Source: Gentiana macrophylla (taxonomy: Eukaryota; Streptophyta; Magnoliopsida; Gentianales; Gentianaceae). From it: a stretch of 64,000 nucleotides of DNA. Positions within the stretch are counted from its first letter, which is position 1. Every line of letters starts with the position of its first letter. The position numbers and the translations under genes were made by a program. This document shows positions 10,640 to 29,108 of the stretch, in pieces. The notes below the pieces were generated by a model, which saw only the letters and a list, made by a program, of their open reading frames with translations, searched no databases and was not told where the DNA came from. The stretch is from the NCBI GenBank assembly GCA_026214975.1, contig JAOBSW010000621.1, positions 62,001-126,000 on the forward strand, in the 5' to 3' direction.

Positions 10640-13600
10640 TGTAATATCGCCGGATCAATCATAGATTGACCCGATTACGCAGCGGAAAGTAAAAGATCTA
10701 GATCTAGTCAGCCAAAATACATAAATATAATAGATCTAACCTACGAGGGGGTTAGATTGCTTACCAGTTTATGGTGAATAAACTCCAAGAAAACAATCTT
10801 CAATCCAAGATCCAAGCTAGATGAGAAGCCACGCCTCTCCAACGTGTGTCTCCAAGCAACACCAGGTGGATGGTGTTTCAAGTCGCGGACCTCTCGATAT
10901 GCTACCGGAATAATCCCGAGGATTATCCCAACTTAAAACCCTAGTGTTGAAGCCGAAAATTCTAAGCTTCCAACACTCATGTATGTCGCTTTATATGTGA
11001 TGTATTGAGGCTTGGAAGAACTCTCTTTATATAGGAGAGTAATCCTTGTCCTCTAAGGATTTAATGATTAAAAGATAATTATTAAATTAATCCTTAATTT
11101 AAATAAAAGATAAATATAATAATTATCCCAAACAAATTAGGATAAATAATATTAATATCTAATATTCCATGATTTATCACTTAACAAATAAAAGATAAAT
11201 CACATGTTAAATAATTATCCAAGAAAACTAATTCCTTAATAATTAACTAACCTAAATTTCGGCCAAACCCTAGGTTAATTAGGGCCACTCGAAATTTCCA
11301 TCACATTGGGTCGAGTCCACGAAAAATTTCTTTTCCATGTATTTAATTATTTAGTCCAACTAAACAATTAATCCACATATCAATTAAATAGTCCAATCCA
11401 ATGTAGTTTGTTGTAGTTTTAAATAATAGGGTGTGCTCTAAAACAATTAATCACATGCTTCGTGCAAGTGGGAGATTGTTAGGTGTGATGCCCGAAAGAC
11501 AATTTTGTAATTGTTTTATTTAATAAATGAAATGATATTGTTATTCATATTTATTATTCTCATATTCACCGATGTGATAATAGTAATTACACTACAGAAA
11601 ACCCTAAAGTATATCGTTTATGTAATCACTTAACTCAGTGTATGGTATATACACGGGAGGATTGAGTTAGTGAAGATGTACTTAAAATACAATTAGCCCG
11701 TAGTGAAGTTAATCGAGAGTATCGGGTCTCTCCTTTAACGTGCTATTAATGCGCTGCTGAGAACACAATAGGTGTGATAGTCCTATCCGGACTTTTCGGT
11801 TAAGAGAACCTAATGGGGCATTTATATATGATAGATATATATATATGTTTGGACCGATTTGATTAGAGTTCACGATATAATTCCGTAATCGAGAAGTCTT
11901 ATCGAATCAATGGATGATCATATTTATGGATATATCTTAACTCGAGGTGATCGCGATCAACCGCTTGAATCGCATTATGAGGTTTGACTTGACGGTTAAG
12001 GATTACACCGAGTCCGTGGTCCGAATTACCCCATCTTGGCATTGTATCGAATTGAGTGAGTAGTCCGTGTTATCACAGATACGGAATCCATTCCTTCCAT
12101 TTATGGAAGTAGATGACGATTCCCTTATTTGTTAATCCTAGAAAGCGATCGATCGCGCGAGTTCATATTACATCGATTAGCTACCAAATTGAGTTGTATG
12201 AATTAATTGATCACTAGGGGTTAATGGTAAATAAGGATAAGAGGTTATAAAAAAGGGTTAACGGTAACTTCTCGATTTATAATGAGAATCATGGAAGATT
12301 AATCCATATGTAATGATTATATCAATGGACGCTTATTATTATTCTCGTGAGAGATAAATATAATCTTATAATCGGAGGAGTGCGATCCACGGGATTATGG
12401 TGGCATATTCTCGTGATTGATTTATCGAATATAATTATTCTATAATTATTTATTTGATTTATCGGAGTCGGCCGATTATTAGTCCATGGTCCCCGACGTG
12501 TCTCCTAATATAAGATAGCTATTCTCGGACGTCGAATCCTAATAATATTAATTTAGTTCTTGTTGGACTTTATTAAAACGATATGTGAATTAATTGTTTA
12601 GTGACTATTAAATTAGTTGGGCTAAATAATTAAATATGTGGAAAATACATTTTCCATAATCTTACTTCAATTATTGTGTTATGACAAAATTAATATCGAC
12701 TAGGTCAATGCATGTAATTTTAAGCCCCATGCCTTATTTTTGGAACAAGAATTAGTTTCTTGTGGATTAATAAAGAGATACAAGATAAAATATTTATTGG
12801 ATAAATATTTATGGAAAGAAATAAAGATAAATATTATTCTAGATTTGTTCTAGAATATTATGGGATTATTTTTATTTAATATGATTATTATAATTGATTT
12901 TGTATTAATTATTAAATCCTTGGAGGCTAAGTTTTACTCTCCTATATAAAGATAGCCTCCAAGCCTTTATATACACAATGTAATTTTCGACTTCACCTCT
13001 CGGAGAGGAAAGAAGAAAATTTTCGCCAAGGAGATTTTGGGAAAATCTTGGAGATTTTTCCGGTAGCATATCGGAAGGGTTCGAGTCGAGAATTCCTTCC
13101 ACCGGGAGTGCTTGGATCATACGCACGGAAGATCGTGGTGCTCTTCACGCTTTCCTTCGCTCATCCTATTGCGGTTCTTCAACTTGGATTTTGAGATCCA
13201 AGAGGTATGATCTACAACCTCCTTGTAGATATAGATCTAGTTATTTTATTACGTGTATTTTATAGATCTAGATACTTAAAATCGCTTCCGTTGCGGATGG
13301 TATTACTAACATTCAACTATTTAATATTAATTGAGGTGAAACGACGTAAAAACATATGCTATATTAGGAGCCACGTCGGGGACCATGGACCCATATTCAG
13401 TAATTACAATAAATTAAATAAAATTATTAAATCGGATCGAACAATAATATTCAATCTAGTAATTCCGGGATTACACCACCATATACCCGAAACTGAACTC
13501 TGCCGAATATAGATAACTTATACTCAACTATGAGTTGATAAACGTCCACTGATATAATCATTACATACGGATAAATCCTTCATAGACTGTTCGTTTCGAT

Positions 13601-14366
13601 TTGGGACATCTCCGTAAACCCTTCTCGAAACATCTTATCATTATTTACCATCAACCCCCTAGTGATCAATTAGTTCATAACTAATATAATATGAATCGAC
13701 GCCATCGATCGCTTTCTAGGATTAACAAATAAAGAGGAATCATTCGCCTACTTCCCGAGGAAGGAATGGATTCCATATCTATGATAGCACGACTACTCAT
13801 TCATCCCATAATAGAGCCAACGAGAAGTGTTGGACCACATCTTTGCTAAGTGATCCTTACTAACACATCAAACTCTACCCTAGTCTAAGCGGTTGTCTCA
13901 GTGATCACATCAGATTGAGATTAATCCATATATGATCATCTTGTGATTCGATAAGACTTCTCGATCACGGAATTATACCGAGAACTCAAATCAAATCGGT
14001 CCAAATTTCTATATAATTATCATCATATATAAATGCCCCACTAGTAATTTTATTACCGGCAAATCCGGATAAGCATTGTCACACACACCTAAAGTGTTTC
14101 AAGGCGCATTATTAGCAAATTAATCTTGAGACCCGTACTCAGATTAATAAACGCTACGGACTAAGTTAATTTTAAGTACATCTCACTAACTCAATCCTCT
14201 TGTGTATAGCTATTATAACCGAGTTATGTAATTACATAAACGAGGTACTTAGGGTTTTCAAGTGAGTGTCTTAATTATAAGCATACATACATATAATAAG
14301 ATGAATTATTAATTTCGCCATAAAAACAATTAGATAATTGTCTTTCGGCACTACACCTAACAATCT
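10640..14366 (-). mobile_element. Long Copia-type LTR (minus strand), split by a second LTR
   Basis: On the minus strand the LTR starts TGTTAGGTGTAGTGCCGAAA at about 14366, just after TGATGAGAT (a purine tract position). It runs to about 13312, is interrupted by 11477-13311, and resumes to end near 10640 after TTCCGCTGCG and ...GATATTACA. The right part matches the first kilobase of the inserted plus-strand LTR in reverse complement, for example GTCCATGGTCCCCGACGTG in both. The left part matches its second half, for example GATATGTG then AATTAATTGTTTAG. A TATA-like TCCTATATAAAGAGAG lies about 400 bp from the 3' end. It is non-coding. Confidence 0.55.
11477..13311 (+). mobile_element. Complete Copia-type 3' LTR (plus strand) with polypurine tract remnant
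   Basis: The LTR begins TGTTAG and ends CTAACA, perfect short inverted termini (1835 bp). It is directly preceded by CAAGTGGGAGAT, the typical polypurine tract of plant Copia elements, so this is the 3' LTR of an element on the plus strand. Only a few tens of bases of internal sequence remain to its left, and the 5' LTR and coding domain are missing. A TATA-like TCCTATATAAAG lies near 12941, and the conserved TTCCGTTGCGG precedes the 3' end. It sits inside a sister LTR of opposite orientation. Confidence 0.62.
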
Positions 14367-14367
14367 C

Positions 14368-15650
14368 ATCAACCATAATCGCTATCATGGTTTTCTATCA
14401 CGCGATTTAATACTAAGGACGTTATCATATAACAATTCACAATTGGTTCCTTAAAAACAAATATATACGACAATGTAAAAGCAATTTAATATATGTATAA
14501 ACATAAAGAAATAGTAGAAATGATCCGACCGGTCGGATCAGTCAAACCCGATTGGGTTTGGACACTATTTCAAGACAACTAACACATATACGAAATTGAT
14601 GAGTGCTAACTCATCAAGACAAGCCTATCATGCTCTTCCGACGATCCCGAACTTCAACTCATTTGAAGAGTACATTCGTGTCGGAACTAAACGCATCGTA
14701 ACTTCGACCAAGGCTTGTTCATGTTCATTTAACGTTATTAGAACAAAGAGCAACATTCAAAACTAGATTCGTGGGCTTAAAATAAGAAAATCACCAAAAA
14801 CAGAGCTGGCGCCCACATTGGGATTCGATTCGCCACGACGACCGAGCGACCAGATGCTCATCGAACTTTTATGATGAGCCAAGACATTCAAGATCGGGCT
14901 TCAGTGCGCCCGCACTAAGCCCTCGAATGTAAAAACAGACTCTCTCTTTTCCTCAAAGTGCGTTCGCACTAAGCGCAAAGAACCCCCAAAACTCAATCTT
15001 TCTACCCTAAACGATCCCTACTCGATCCCAAACAAAATCAACATCATAATACTCGAGAAAAACACACCGTAAAACATAACTTTTCCGAACCATAACAACC
15101 CTTGATCCTTAACAACATATAGGTGTAATTTCTAGCCCAAAAACACATCAAAACCTCAACTTAACCCTATAAATCGTAATTTAGATCATAGGAAGATCCT
15201 CTTACCTTCAACAAGCTAATCCAAGCCAAACTTCTAGAAAACTGCAGCAAAACGGGCCCTTTTATCTCACTGACAACCTATGAGATTAGATTCGATCACA
15301 CGTTTCTATATAAACGAGACTACGAATTTAGGAGTTTGAATCCGTTAAACTCGGTCCAAAAACACATCTAGGTCGAAATTTCTTACCTTGACAAAACTCC
15401 AAACTTTCTGTGTTGAAACGACGCCATCTTCACGACGATTCCAACACTCTACTCGAATCTGAAAACGGTTGAGAGACGACTTAGATTTCTGAAAAGTCTC
15501 TCAGCCTTACTCTCTGCTCTCCAAGCGTTTCTCAAGAACGTACAAACCAATTCTGAAAACTGATAGGTTATGGGAAAATATTGGATATTTTCCTTTTGTA
15601 TCTAATATTATTTTCCCAAAATAATTTTTATAATTTATTTTCCTTAATAA
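14368..15650. repeat. Non-coding repeat-like region, unclassified
   Basis: No open frame or gene homology is visible. The sequence includes the palindromic GATCCGACCGGTCGGATC near 14522 and GC-richer blocks. If the LTR ending at 14366 is a 3' LTR on the minus strand, this would be the internal region of that element, without recognisable gag, integrase or reverse transcriptase. Assignment is tentative. Confidence 0.3.
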
Positions 15651-15999
15651 ATTCTTAATGATTTAAATCATATTTCCCAAAAATATATACATATATATCA
15701 ATAATTTAATTAATTATTCAGTTTAGTGACTATGAAAAAGAGTTGGAAGAAATGAAGAATATGATATGATAAGTAATATGTTGCAGATATTTACTTAAAA
15801 ACATAATAAAAAGAACAATAAAAATTAATAAACCTCCTATATTACTTAAAATAAACATTCAATAAATGTATAAGAACTGCAGAACACATACTACCTATAC
15901 TTTATAAGAAAATAAAACTGTTTGTATCATTAAATTTTCTATAATATTTTTATACTGAATGCGTCTTTAATTAATATGTTGTCTATTAAACAACGATTA

Positions 16000-16085
16000 T
16001 TGTTGTAGCTTAGATGGTCAAAGCTAAAGATTTTTAGCCTTAGGTTGTGGGTTCGAATCCCTTTAGAAGAAACATTTCATTTCTT
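16000..16085 (+). mobile_element. tRNA-derived SINE head (Pol III A and B boxes)
   Basis: An A-box match (TAGCTTAGATGG at 16008) and a perfect B-box (GGTTCGAATCC, 16050-16060) are spaced about 43 bp apart, as in tRNA genes. The stem pairing is poor for a functional tRNA, and no CCA-type acceptor stem is evident, so this is better read as a tRNA-related SINE head. It lies about 220 bp upstream of the release-factor start codon. The SINE body and tail were not delimited. Confidence 0.5.
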
Positions 16086-16304
16086 TGCAAGAAAATGCTG
16101 ACATGGAAAGTAACATGTCAATTTCGGATGACGTGTCTAGTTAGAGGACCAAAATTGTAATTTAGCGAGGGTAGAGACGACATTTGCAACCGTTATCTTC
16201 ATCTTTAACCTATCCTCTACTCCATTTCTTATCTCTCTCGACTGTTTTGTCGTCAGGAAAATTGCGCGCTCCAAATCGTTGGCTGACGGGAGGGTATCCC
16301 GAAG

Positions 16305-21965
<5,661 letters not shown>

Positions 21966-22198
21966 GAAATTTGTTGTATCTATGTCAAAGGCTAATGAAG
22001 GTGAGGATTACTGGGACCCTCCGATTGCTGAATCACCATAACGACATAGTAATAGATGATAATCACTAGGTAAACTCTTTTTGAACTTTTGTTTTTGGTC
22101 CCACTTGGAAATGAATTAATTTATGTTTATTTAGTGAATATTTTTTGGTTTAGATATTATTGTTTTGGATTGCATTGTATGTAAAATGAACGATGTCA

Positions 22199-23010
22199 TA
22201 GGGATGACTATTTCGACCCAATCCGGTGGATATTCACCCGACCCTACCCAGTGGATATCCACCCGTTCCTACCCGTTAGGGTAGAGTAGTTTTTGGGGTA
22301 GGGGAGGGTATGAGTTTCATTTTTTAAAACCCGCATTGGGTAGGGTAGGGTATGGATATGTGTTGTAATACCCACCCAACCCTACCCGTTGTAATACTCA
22401 CCCGACCCATAATATATATGTGTGTGTGTATAATACATTATGATTAAATATGACTACTTCCTACTCACGTTTTTTTGTTATGAAATTGACAGATATATTT
22501 ATGTGTTTTAGCGAAGATACACATATTTTGTCACATCTATGATATTTTGGGAGTCTACGTGATATTTTGTCATTTTACATGGTCATTAATTTCTTTTACT
22601 CAATACTTTGTAGGATTTACACGCCATTTGTCATTGGTGAAACATCTTACTTTACATAACAAGTATCACGTTCAAAGAAATCATCACATTTAGAAACACA
22701 AGGACAAGAAACAAACACTTTCAAATATCACGTTCTAAGGATTCAACACATATTTTAAGATTTGATGTTGTGTATTTACGTCAATCGTTATTAGTTAAAT
22801 TTTCCTATTATAAGAAATTTCGAAGTTCAAATGTAATAGAACAAGATATCTGTGGATATCCATTGACCCATGGATATCCGTGTGGGTAGGGCATGGGTAA
22901 AAAGATTTCTACCTGCATGGGTAATCGGTAGGGTATGGGTGGAAAATAATTCGTTGGGTTGGGTATGGATATAGCAAAACCTGCACCCTCCCGTACCCAT
23001 TGCCATCCCT
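22199..23010. mobile_element. hAT-like MITE (TAGGGATGgcaatggg type)
   Basis: The left end TAGGGATGACTATTTCGACC and the right end CCCATTGCCATCCCTA are inverted. The subterminal regions are rich in ACCCGACCCTACCC on the left and GGGTAGGGTATGGG on the right, which is typical of plant hAT non-autonomous elements. Flanks AACGATGT (22189-22196) and AATGATGT (23011-23018) form a likely 8-bp target duplication with one mismatch. The interior is AT-rich and has no transposase. Confidence 0.7.
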
Positions 23011-24120
23011 AATGATGTGTAGTGTAAGGAGATATATTTTTTTAACTGATAGTTGCTTTGCATGTTAAAGATTAAAGTATGAAATCTGAAGTTTGAAGTA
23101 TAAAATCAAAATATTTAATCGTTAAGTATGTGAATGATTTAAATACTAAATTCACTATTGATGATGTGTGAAATCGTCAAATAGAGAAACCAGTGGTATT
23201 TCAACACGTTGACCGGTGGTTTTGTTGATTATTTATAGTTGAGCCAATGTGAATTGACGGTTTACATGCCCCAAAAGAGTTGGATCATGCTATTAACGTA
23301 ATTCTACATTGTGCAAATGATGATTGCCTCGGGGGGAGTTGATTGTGATTCTATTAAAGTCGTGATTAAATGGTCTGAAATTGTTATAAGGACAGTTGTT
23401 GTGTACTCATTACCATGTATGCGTGAATCATGAAACCGTTATGAGATAATGAGTTAAAGTCTAGTTGACTGTGTAACCGTTATATGAGTTCGTTGAAGAT
23501 TTATACCGAGCTGAGGGCCCCAGACCGAGGTGAGTTTGCACCATGTTGGTGGTACGAGATGATAAAGTATCTTACTTCGAACTGGCCATATAAGACCGTG
23601 GACGACTCGTGCCATGTCGATGACCTATGAGCGTTCAACACTTCATAACAGCCACTTTGTTGAGGTCGAAGTTTGTTCGAGGCTGATGTGGTATTGAGCT
23701 CGTTATACCCATTTTACTCAAAACATCCAAACTATGTCTTCGAGAGCCACATTTATGAGGTCGGGTCATACCCACGATAAAAGCCCCTCGGGCCTGAGCT
23801 GGAATAAAAATCGTAGGCTAGGTCTGCTTGACAATGACGTAGCACGAGAAGAGAGGTTGCAGCTCAACCGTTTCTATTTGAGCTATTGTACAAGTAATAG
23901 TGGTCAAATTGTTTCTTCCCACGGCGGCTTTAAACGAACCATTGTCATTGTTTTTATATGTCTTTGTGAGATTAGTTGATTATACCTTTTACATTATACG
24001 GCTCACACATAATACAACGTGTTCCATACCACAGAAGATTTAAAATAAAATATAAAATAGATATTTATAACTTTTCCACACCTCATCCTATAGTGGCAAT
24101 TGGATTTAAGAACTGTTAAG
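23011..24120. other. Intergenic DNA, nothing recognised
   Basis: No gene or bounded element is supported. A short open frame at 23734-23979 (81 codons) shows no domain or family resemblance and lacks exon context. Confidence 0.5.
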
Positions 24121-24124
24121 ATCA

Positions 24125-24870
24125 AGCACTTACCATTTTACTAAAACCTTGGTGATAGTAAATGTATTACTTTATTTCCTTATCATTTAAGAAACAGAAA
24201 GGCCTCCTCAAGTGTTGGCACCAACACTTGCACAATTTATTTTTCCAAGTGTGTGGCAATCTGTCCCAACACTTGCACAATTTTTTTTAAAAATAATATT
24301 CCAACCAGGGTTTGATCGCGTGACCTCTGGTTCTACTACCATGTTCTTTATTTCCTTATCATTTAAGAGTGTAGGCAACCCCCCTCAAGTGTTGGCACCA
24401 ACACTTGCACGATTTATTTTTCCAAGAGTGTGGCAATCTGTCCCAACACTTGCACAATTTTTTTTAAAAATAATATTCCAACCAGGGTTTGATCGCGTGA
24501 CCTCTGGTTCTACTACCATGTTAATGATCGCTTACCACTGTACTAAAACCAAGTAGTGCCCGTAAATGCGCTACTATATTTCTTTATAGATTCAAGAGTG
24601 TGGGCAATTTCTCCCAACACTTGCACAATTTTTTTTAAATAATGTTCCAACCAGGGTTTGATCCCGTGACATCTGGGTCCGATACCATGTTAAGGATCAG
24701 CTACTTACAGTTATCTTGAAATCAATTGGTCTTTAGTAAAGCGCTTCTTATATTTCTTTATACATTCAAGAAGTGGCGCAACTGTCCCAACATCCATCCT
24801 CTCTCTGCAAGTGTGGGTAATCTGTCTCAACGCCTGCACTATTTTTCATTCAAGAGTGTGGGCAATCTTT
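24125..24870. repeat. Tandem repeat of about 176 bp with tRNA/PBS-like motif
   Basis: Two nearly identical units start at about 24172 and 24348 (period about 176 bp), and more diverged partial units lie at 24570-24700 and 24745-24870. Each full unit holds CAAGTGTTGGCACCAACACT, the phrase CCCAACACTTGCACAATTTT and then AACCAGGGTTTGATC. The last full copy continues as GATACCATGTTAAGGATC, the reverse complement of a motif resembling the Copia primer-binding context (TGGTATC) and a tRNA T-loop. An open frame through the two good copies (24212-24556) is a by-product of the repeat. Confidence 0.8.
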
Positions 24871-25344
24871 AACAAGAACCCTAGTGAAATTTATTTTACC
24901 ACAAAATGAAGTTAAGAAACCAGCAAAGTTGTTATAGCCCAGTTTTAACCTTATGTCACATACGATTGTTGTAGTTATCTTATAACAATTGATACGTATT
25001 GTATACCCTCTTTTATGTATTAGGGGGTATAAATAATAAAAATTAGTAAAATATATTGTCACGATGCATTATAGTTGTATAATAAAATTTCTTATATATC
25101 CAGAGGTAAAGGAGAAGATGAATATAAATCTCAAAGTTCTTAAAGTTTGGAAGTCTCAAAAAGTTCCATCACTGAACATTTCAATGTTTGACTACCAAAT
25201 AGAAAAACTTGTCAATGATAAAAAATAAAGTAGAAAAGGAAAATATATAGTAGGCAATATTTAAAATATATGATTAGACAAATTCTCCTACTAATTTGAG
25301 ATTGGGTTCGGGACTTCGGGTATAGGTGTGATGAAAAGGTATTA

Positions 25345-25545
25345 CCGGGAAACATTCAGGTGGTGTATCCGCACGGTGTGGATACACCTATTTTAACTTA
25401 ATTTAAGTGTACATAGTTTAAAATGCAAAATCCTCTAAAAAACACATGTGTTTTCCTTTCAAAAGAACAAACAAAAAAAACACTTGTTTTAAAGACAAAA
25501 TAGTTGTATCCGCACGTGCGGATACACCACCTTAAAATTTCCCAG
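25345..25545. mobile_element. 201-bp MITE with TA target duplication
   Basis: The left end CCGGGAAACATTCAGGTGGT and right end ACCACCTTAAAATTTCCCAG are inverted copies, continuing inward to GTATCCGCAC and GTGCGGATAC. TA dinucleotides flank both ends (25343-25344 and 25546-25547), as in Tc1/mariner-type MITEs. The terminus is not that of the standard Stowaway family. The interior is AT-rich and non-coding. Confidence 0.75.
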
Positions 25546-25559
25546 TACTACTAGCCCGG

Positions 25560-26860
25560 TATCCAAGACCACCTTAGTGTTTTACACCTTTTTTTAGCTT
25601 AAAGCCTTCGGTATCCAATACCAACTAGCCCGACTAGCTCGGTTCGGATCATGGCTGCAGAGTCTGACTCTTACTCGGGATAAAGTCTGACCAAGAGTTC
25701 TTTCAACATTACGCATCAGCTATTCCGGAGTTCGGCCCAGCCGTGTACCGCAGAAGTCGACTTTACTCCGGGGTAAGGTCGACAAGAGGCTCTTTCAACG
25801 TGCGTAGATCGATGAGGATCAAATATGTGACATCCCTAGGTATATTCAAGTGACTTACCATTTGAGCCAAACTACTTGGTTGCAACGTCGTTATCATTTG
25901 TAATGTTATTATATTGTCCGACTCTAAAGCTTTACGGAAAATGTAAATCAAGAATTATACCTCATTGGTGCAGTTTGCAAATGCTGCATGTATATTTTGT
26001 TTGTTGTTGAAGGAAGTCGATGTATGATATCGAATTACTATATTCCAACTCAAATACAAGATTATGACTACAACGCTTCTTCAATATTATTACTGAATTA
26101 TGTCTTGAGACGAGTAAACCTTGTAATGAATGAGAATATGAATTTGTAAATGACAATACGAGGTATAATGTTCATAATGTTATCACCAAATATGAAAAGA
26201 CCGCCGGCATCCCAATACTTATAAAATAAATGATTGGTTTATTTAAAAGGACTCCCCCCCCCAAAATCAAATACAAAACAAATACTAGTAGCCAATCAAA
26301 TATAGATTGGCGGCAGTCAAATGTCAAAGGCATATATATTTCAATGATGGTCTTTAGTTCATGAAAATCACATTTATTTTCTTACTACTACTCCATGTGT
26401 ATTATATATTATTATCTCTCGTCAAAACAGAGGGTACCCCCAACCCCCACCCCTGCACACAACACACACCAATTTTATCAAGTTTTGTCGTTATTAAAAC
26501 CACATGTAATAACACACTCCTTTCATTTGACCAAGGCGTAATTTGTGTTTTGGTTTATTCCCTCTTTTGTAAGAAGAATATTATCCCTACTCATATCTTT
26601 TTTGGTTAAAGGGGATATCATTGATTCATTTTCTTGAATCTTAACGATTTACGTTTTAAACCTTTTAAAATAAATCATATCTTTATTCAAAAAAATAAAT
26701 AAAATAAATCATATCGTATAGAAGAGTCATCGTTAGCATTCAATTCAATGAGTTCAAGGTTGCTATATAACTTCTAAACAAACATTAGTAAATGAAGGGG
26801 TACATACTACATAGACGTGACCGGTTTAGGGCGGTTTAAGATTCATACAGACGACACTCC
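25560..26860. other. Intergenic DNA, no gene seen
   Basis: No coding region or bounded element is supported. Phrases such as AGAGTCTGACTCTTACTCGG and AGTCGACTTTACTCCGGGG repeat loosely at 25660-25800, suggesting decayed repeat sequence. A C-run lies near 26255. Confidence 0.45.
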
Positions 26861-28796
26861 GATTAAAATCAAAAATGGGAAGAGCTGCTCTATTTTCTGG
26901 CAGGATTAGCACGATTCGAACCGGCGGGTTTTATGATTCCCGGTCCGGTCCGGGTCCGGTCTCGGCGGTTCCCGGTCAGTTTGGTTCGGATCACGGTTAC
27001 GATTCTGGTTCCGATCACGGTGCCCAATCCGGTTCCAAAAAAATCAATTTTTTACAAAATTTTTATAACTTACGTTAAAATTAATAATAAATTTAATTGG
27101 TTATTAAAATATATATAATATTTAATTTCATAAGTATGTTTAAAAAAAACACACACACACTGTGGCTTGTATAATATTTAATTTCAACCAATCTATATAT
27201 ATTATTTAATTTCATAACTTATATTCTAGATAATTTGTAAGTAAATTAAAGATTATAGTTTTCTAATTGTTTATTTTTATGATTGATTTGTAAGTAAATT
27301 AAACTTATATTTCATATATTGATTACGATGATTTATACTTATAATATTATGTATATAAGTTGATATTATATCTTAATGAATCGAGGCAAAATGTATATAA
27401 AAGTTGTTTTATTAAGAACACCATTACATAATTGAACAATACATCAACGCATTTACGATCACGACACACTTGAATCACTTGATAGTTGATACACATTACT
27501 TAACACCATACTAATAGTCTAATACACTTCATATTAAAAATACAAACACACTACTAATAATAATTGAATATTCAAAACATAATATGACACTAGAATTTGT
27601 CTTCACTATTGTGGAAGCATCTTCATTGTCTTCATAAACACCTCCAAGCACAAAGACAACGACCGTTTCACATTTTTGTTCTCATAATCATCATTGTTGA
27701 GCTTTGGCACATCAAGATGGAGTCATCGAAAAACATGAAATTTTTAGTCTATATCATGACTATGCTTGATTGGCATGGGAAAGTCTACCGATTGAGATTA
27801 CGGAATTGGTGGAAAGTGTAGATCGGTATGGGTTCATCGACCCGACCCGATTCACGAGATGAATCATTTCAATCGTTCGTGAGTTCTACGCAATTGTTGC
27901 CACAACGGGAAATGTAACAAGAGAATTCACATGGCGCGATGTACACGCGTCCAATTCACACGCGTTGGATCAACCATTATTATTTACTCGAAGATATCCT
28001 GCGTCATGTTGATTTTTTCGCACTGCGTTTGATTGGTGAAAGATTCTATTCTAACATGGTACGACATTTTGGTGAGACTCACCTCTCAGGCACCTATGAT
28101 TAGAAGGAGCGGTCAACATTACCCTCGTAGATGGACCCCTGAAGTCGTTCGGACAACCATTTTGTTTCTTGCATATCACCTTCACGTGATCGTAAACCAC
28201 ACTGAACCGCCTATTGAGATGTACATCCTTGCGTGCACGCTTTTCTTACGAATGAGCTAATAGATGTAGGCCAATACATCGTGGAAAGAATTGGTCGATA
28301 TCATGGGCAATGCGGTGATGGTTATATTTTCTTTCCATTTCTTATTACCGCTTTTGCTAGAGAATTGATGGTACATAATATGATACTGACAACCTTTCGG
28401 ACCTAATGAACCTATTTTATATGAATAAAAGAGTAGGATGTACTTATGTAGTTTATTAATATTTTGTAACATTTAAATTTAATTTGATTAGTCAAAGTGT
28501 AACATTTAAATTTAATTTAATTATGTGCTCTTCCTTGTCACAATAATTTAAATAGTAGTATTTGATTATTTGTCTATTTGATTAGTCAAAGTGTTACGAT
28601 ATATTTCGTTCATAAAGTAATAATAATAAGAAATATATTTTTATGTTGTGGTACTAGTAAAAATTAAAAAACAACATTTTATGGTATATTAAAATAAAAT
28701 CAAATATTTTAAATATATATCCGTTGCCAACCGTTGGTTAAATTGGAATTTGAAATCTTGGGCAAAATTTGAAGGAGAAAGAAAAGAAAAGAAAAG

Positions 28797-28827
<31 letters not shown>

Positions 28828-29035
28828 GGTTCCGGGTCCTCCGGGCGGTTCGGCCGGTTCAACCGCGGTTTTCGGCCGGTTCTTGAACCGCCGGTTCGGC
28901 CGGCCGGTCCGTTGGAACTAAAACCGGGTAGAAGCGTGGAACCGCCGGTTCCGTGGACCATGGAACCACCGGGTTGGACCGGGAACCGGGCGGTCGGAAC
29001 GGATTTGGACCCGAACCCTAATGCGTCTGAGTACA
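26820..29035. mobile_element. DNA-transposon remnant with GC-rich GGTTCCGG-type ends
   Basis: Both ends carry unusually GC-rich blocks that are roughly inverted. At 26910-27030 the plus strand repeats GGTTCC/CGGTTC with tracts such as CCCGGTCCGGTCCGGGTCCG. At 28830-29010 CCGGTTC, GGAACCGCCGG and GGGAACCGGGCGG predominate. The outermost bases also pair loosely (TAGACG on the left, GCGTCTGA on the right). This organisation is common in plant hAT elements. A decayed protein-coding core lies between them. A poly-A run at 28797-28825 interrupts the right end. Exact ends and target duplication could not be fixed. Confidence 0.45.
27826..28395 (+). pseudogene. Decayed plant transposon-protein domain
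   Basis: Successive frames give FVREFYAIVATTGNVTREFT, then HALDQPLLFTRRY, FFALRLIGERFYSNMVRHFG, and finally NELIDVGQYIVERIGRYHG followed by FPFLITAFARELM. This order resembles the 'putative plant transposon protein' domain, which has the pattern FVREFYA ... IDVGRxIxxxI ... FPSLITALC. Several frameshifts and stops separate the pieces, so it cannot be expressed as one protein. It is located between the GC-rich ends of the surrounding element. Family recognition is by eye. Confidence 0.45.
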
Positions 29036-29108
29036 AGTGAGCTATCAAATACAACCAATTTAACCACACACGTTCACTTGACCCTCACATTTAACTCTTA
29101 CTTGCAGG

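Noticed and set aside
28689..29069. Open frames of about 96-126 codons across the GGTTCCGG block on both strands
   Set aside because: GC-rich low-complexity DNA plus a poly-A/T run lacks stops by composition; no protein family is apparent.
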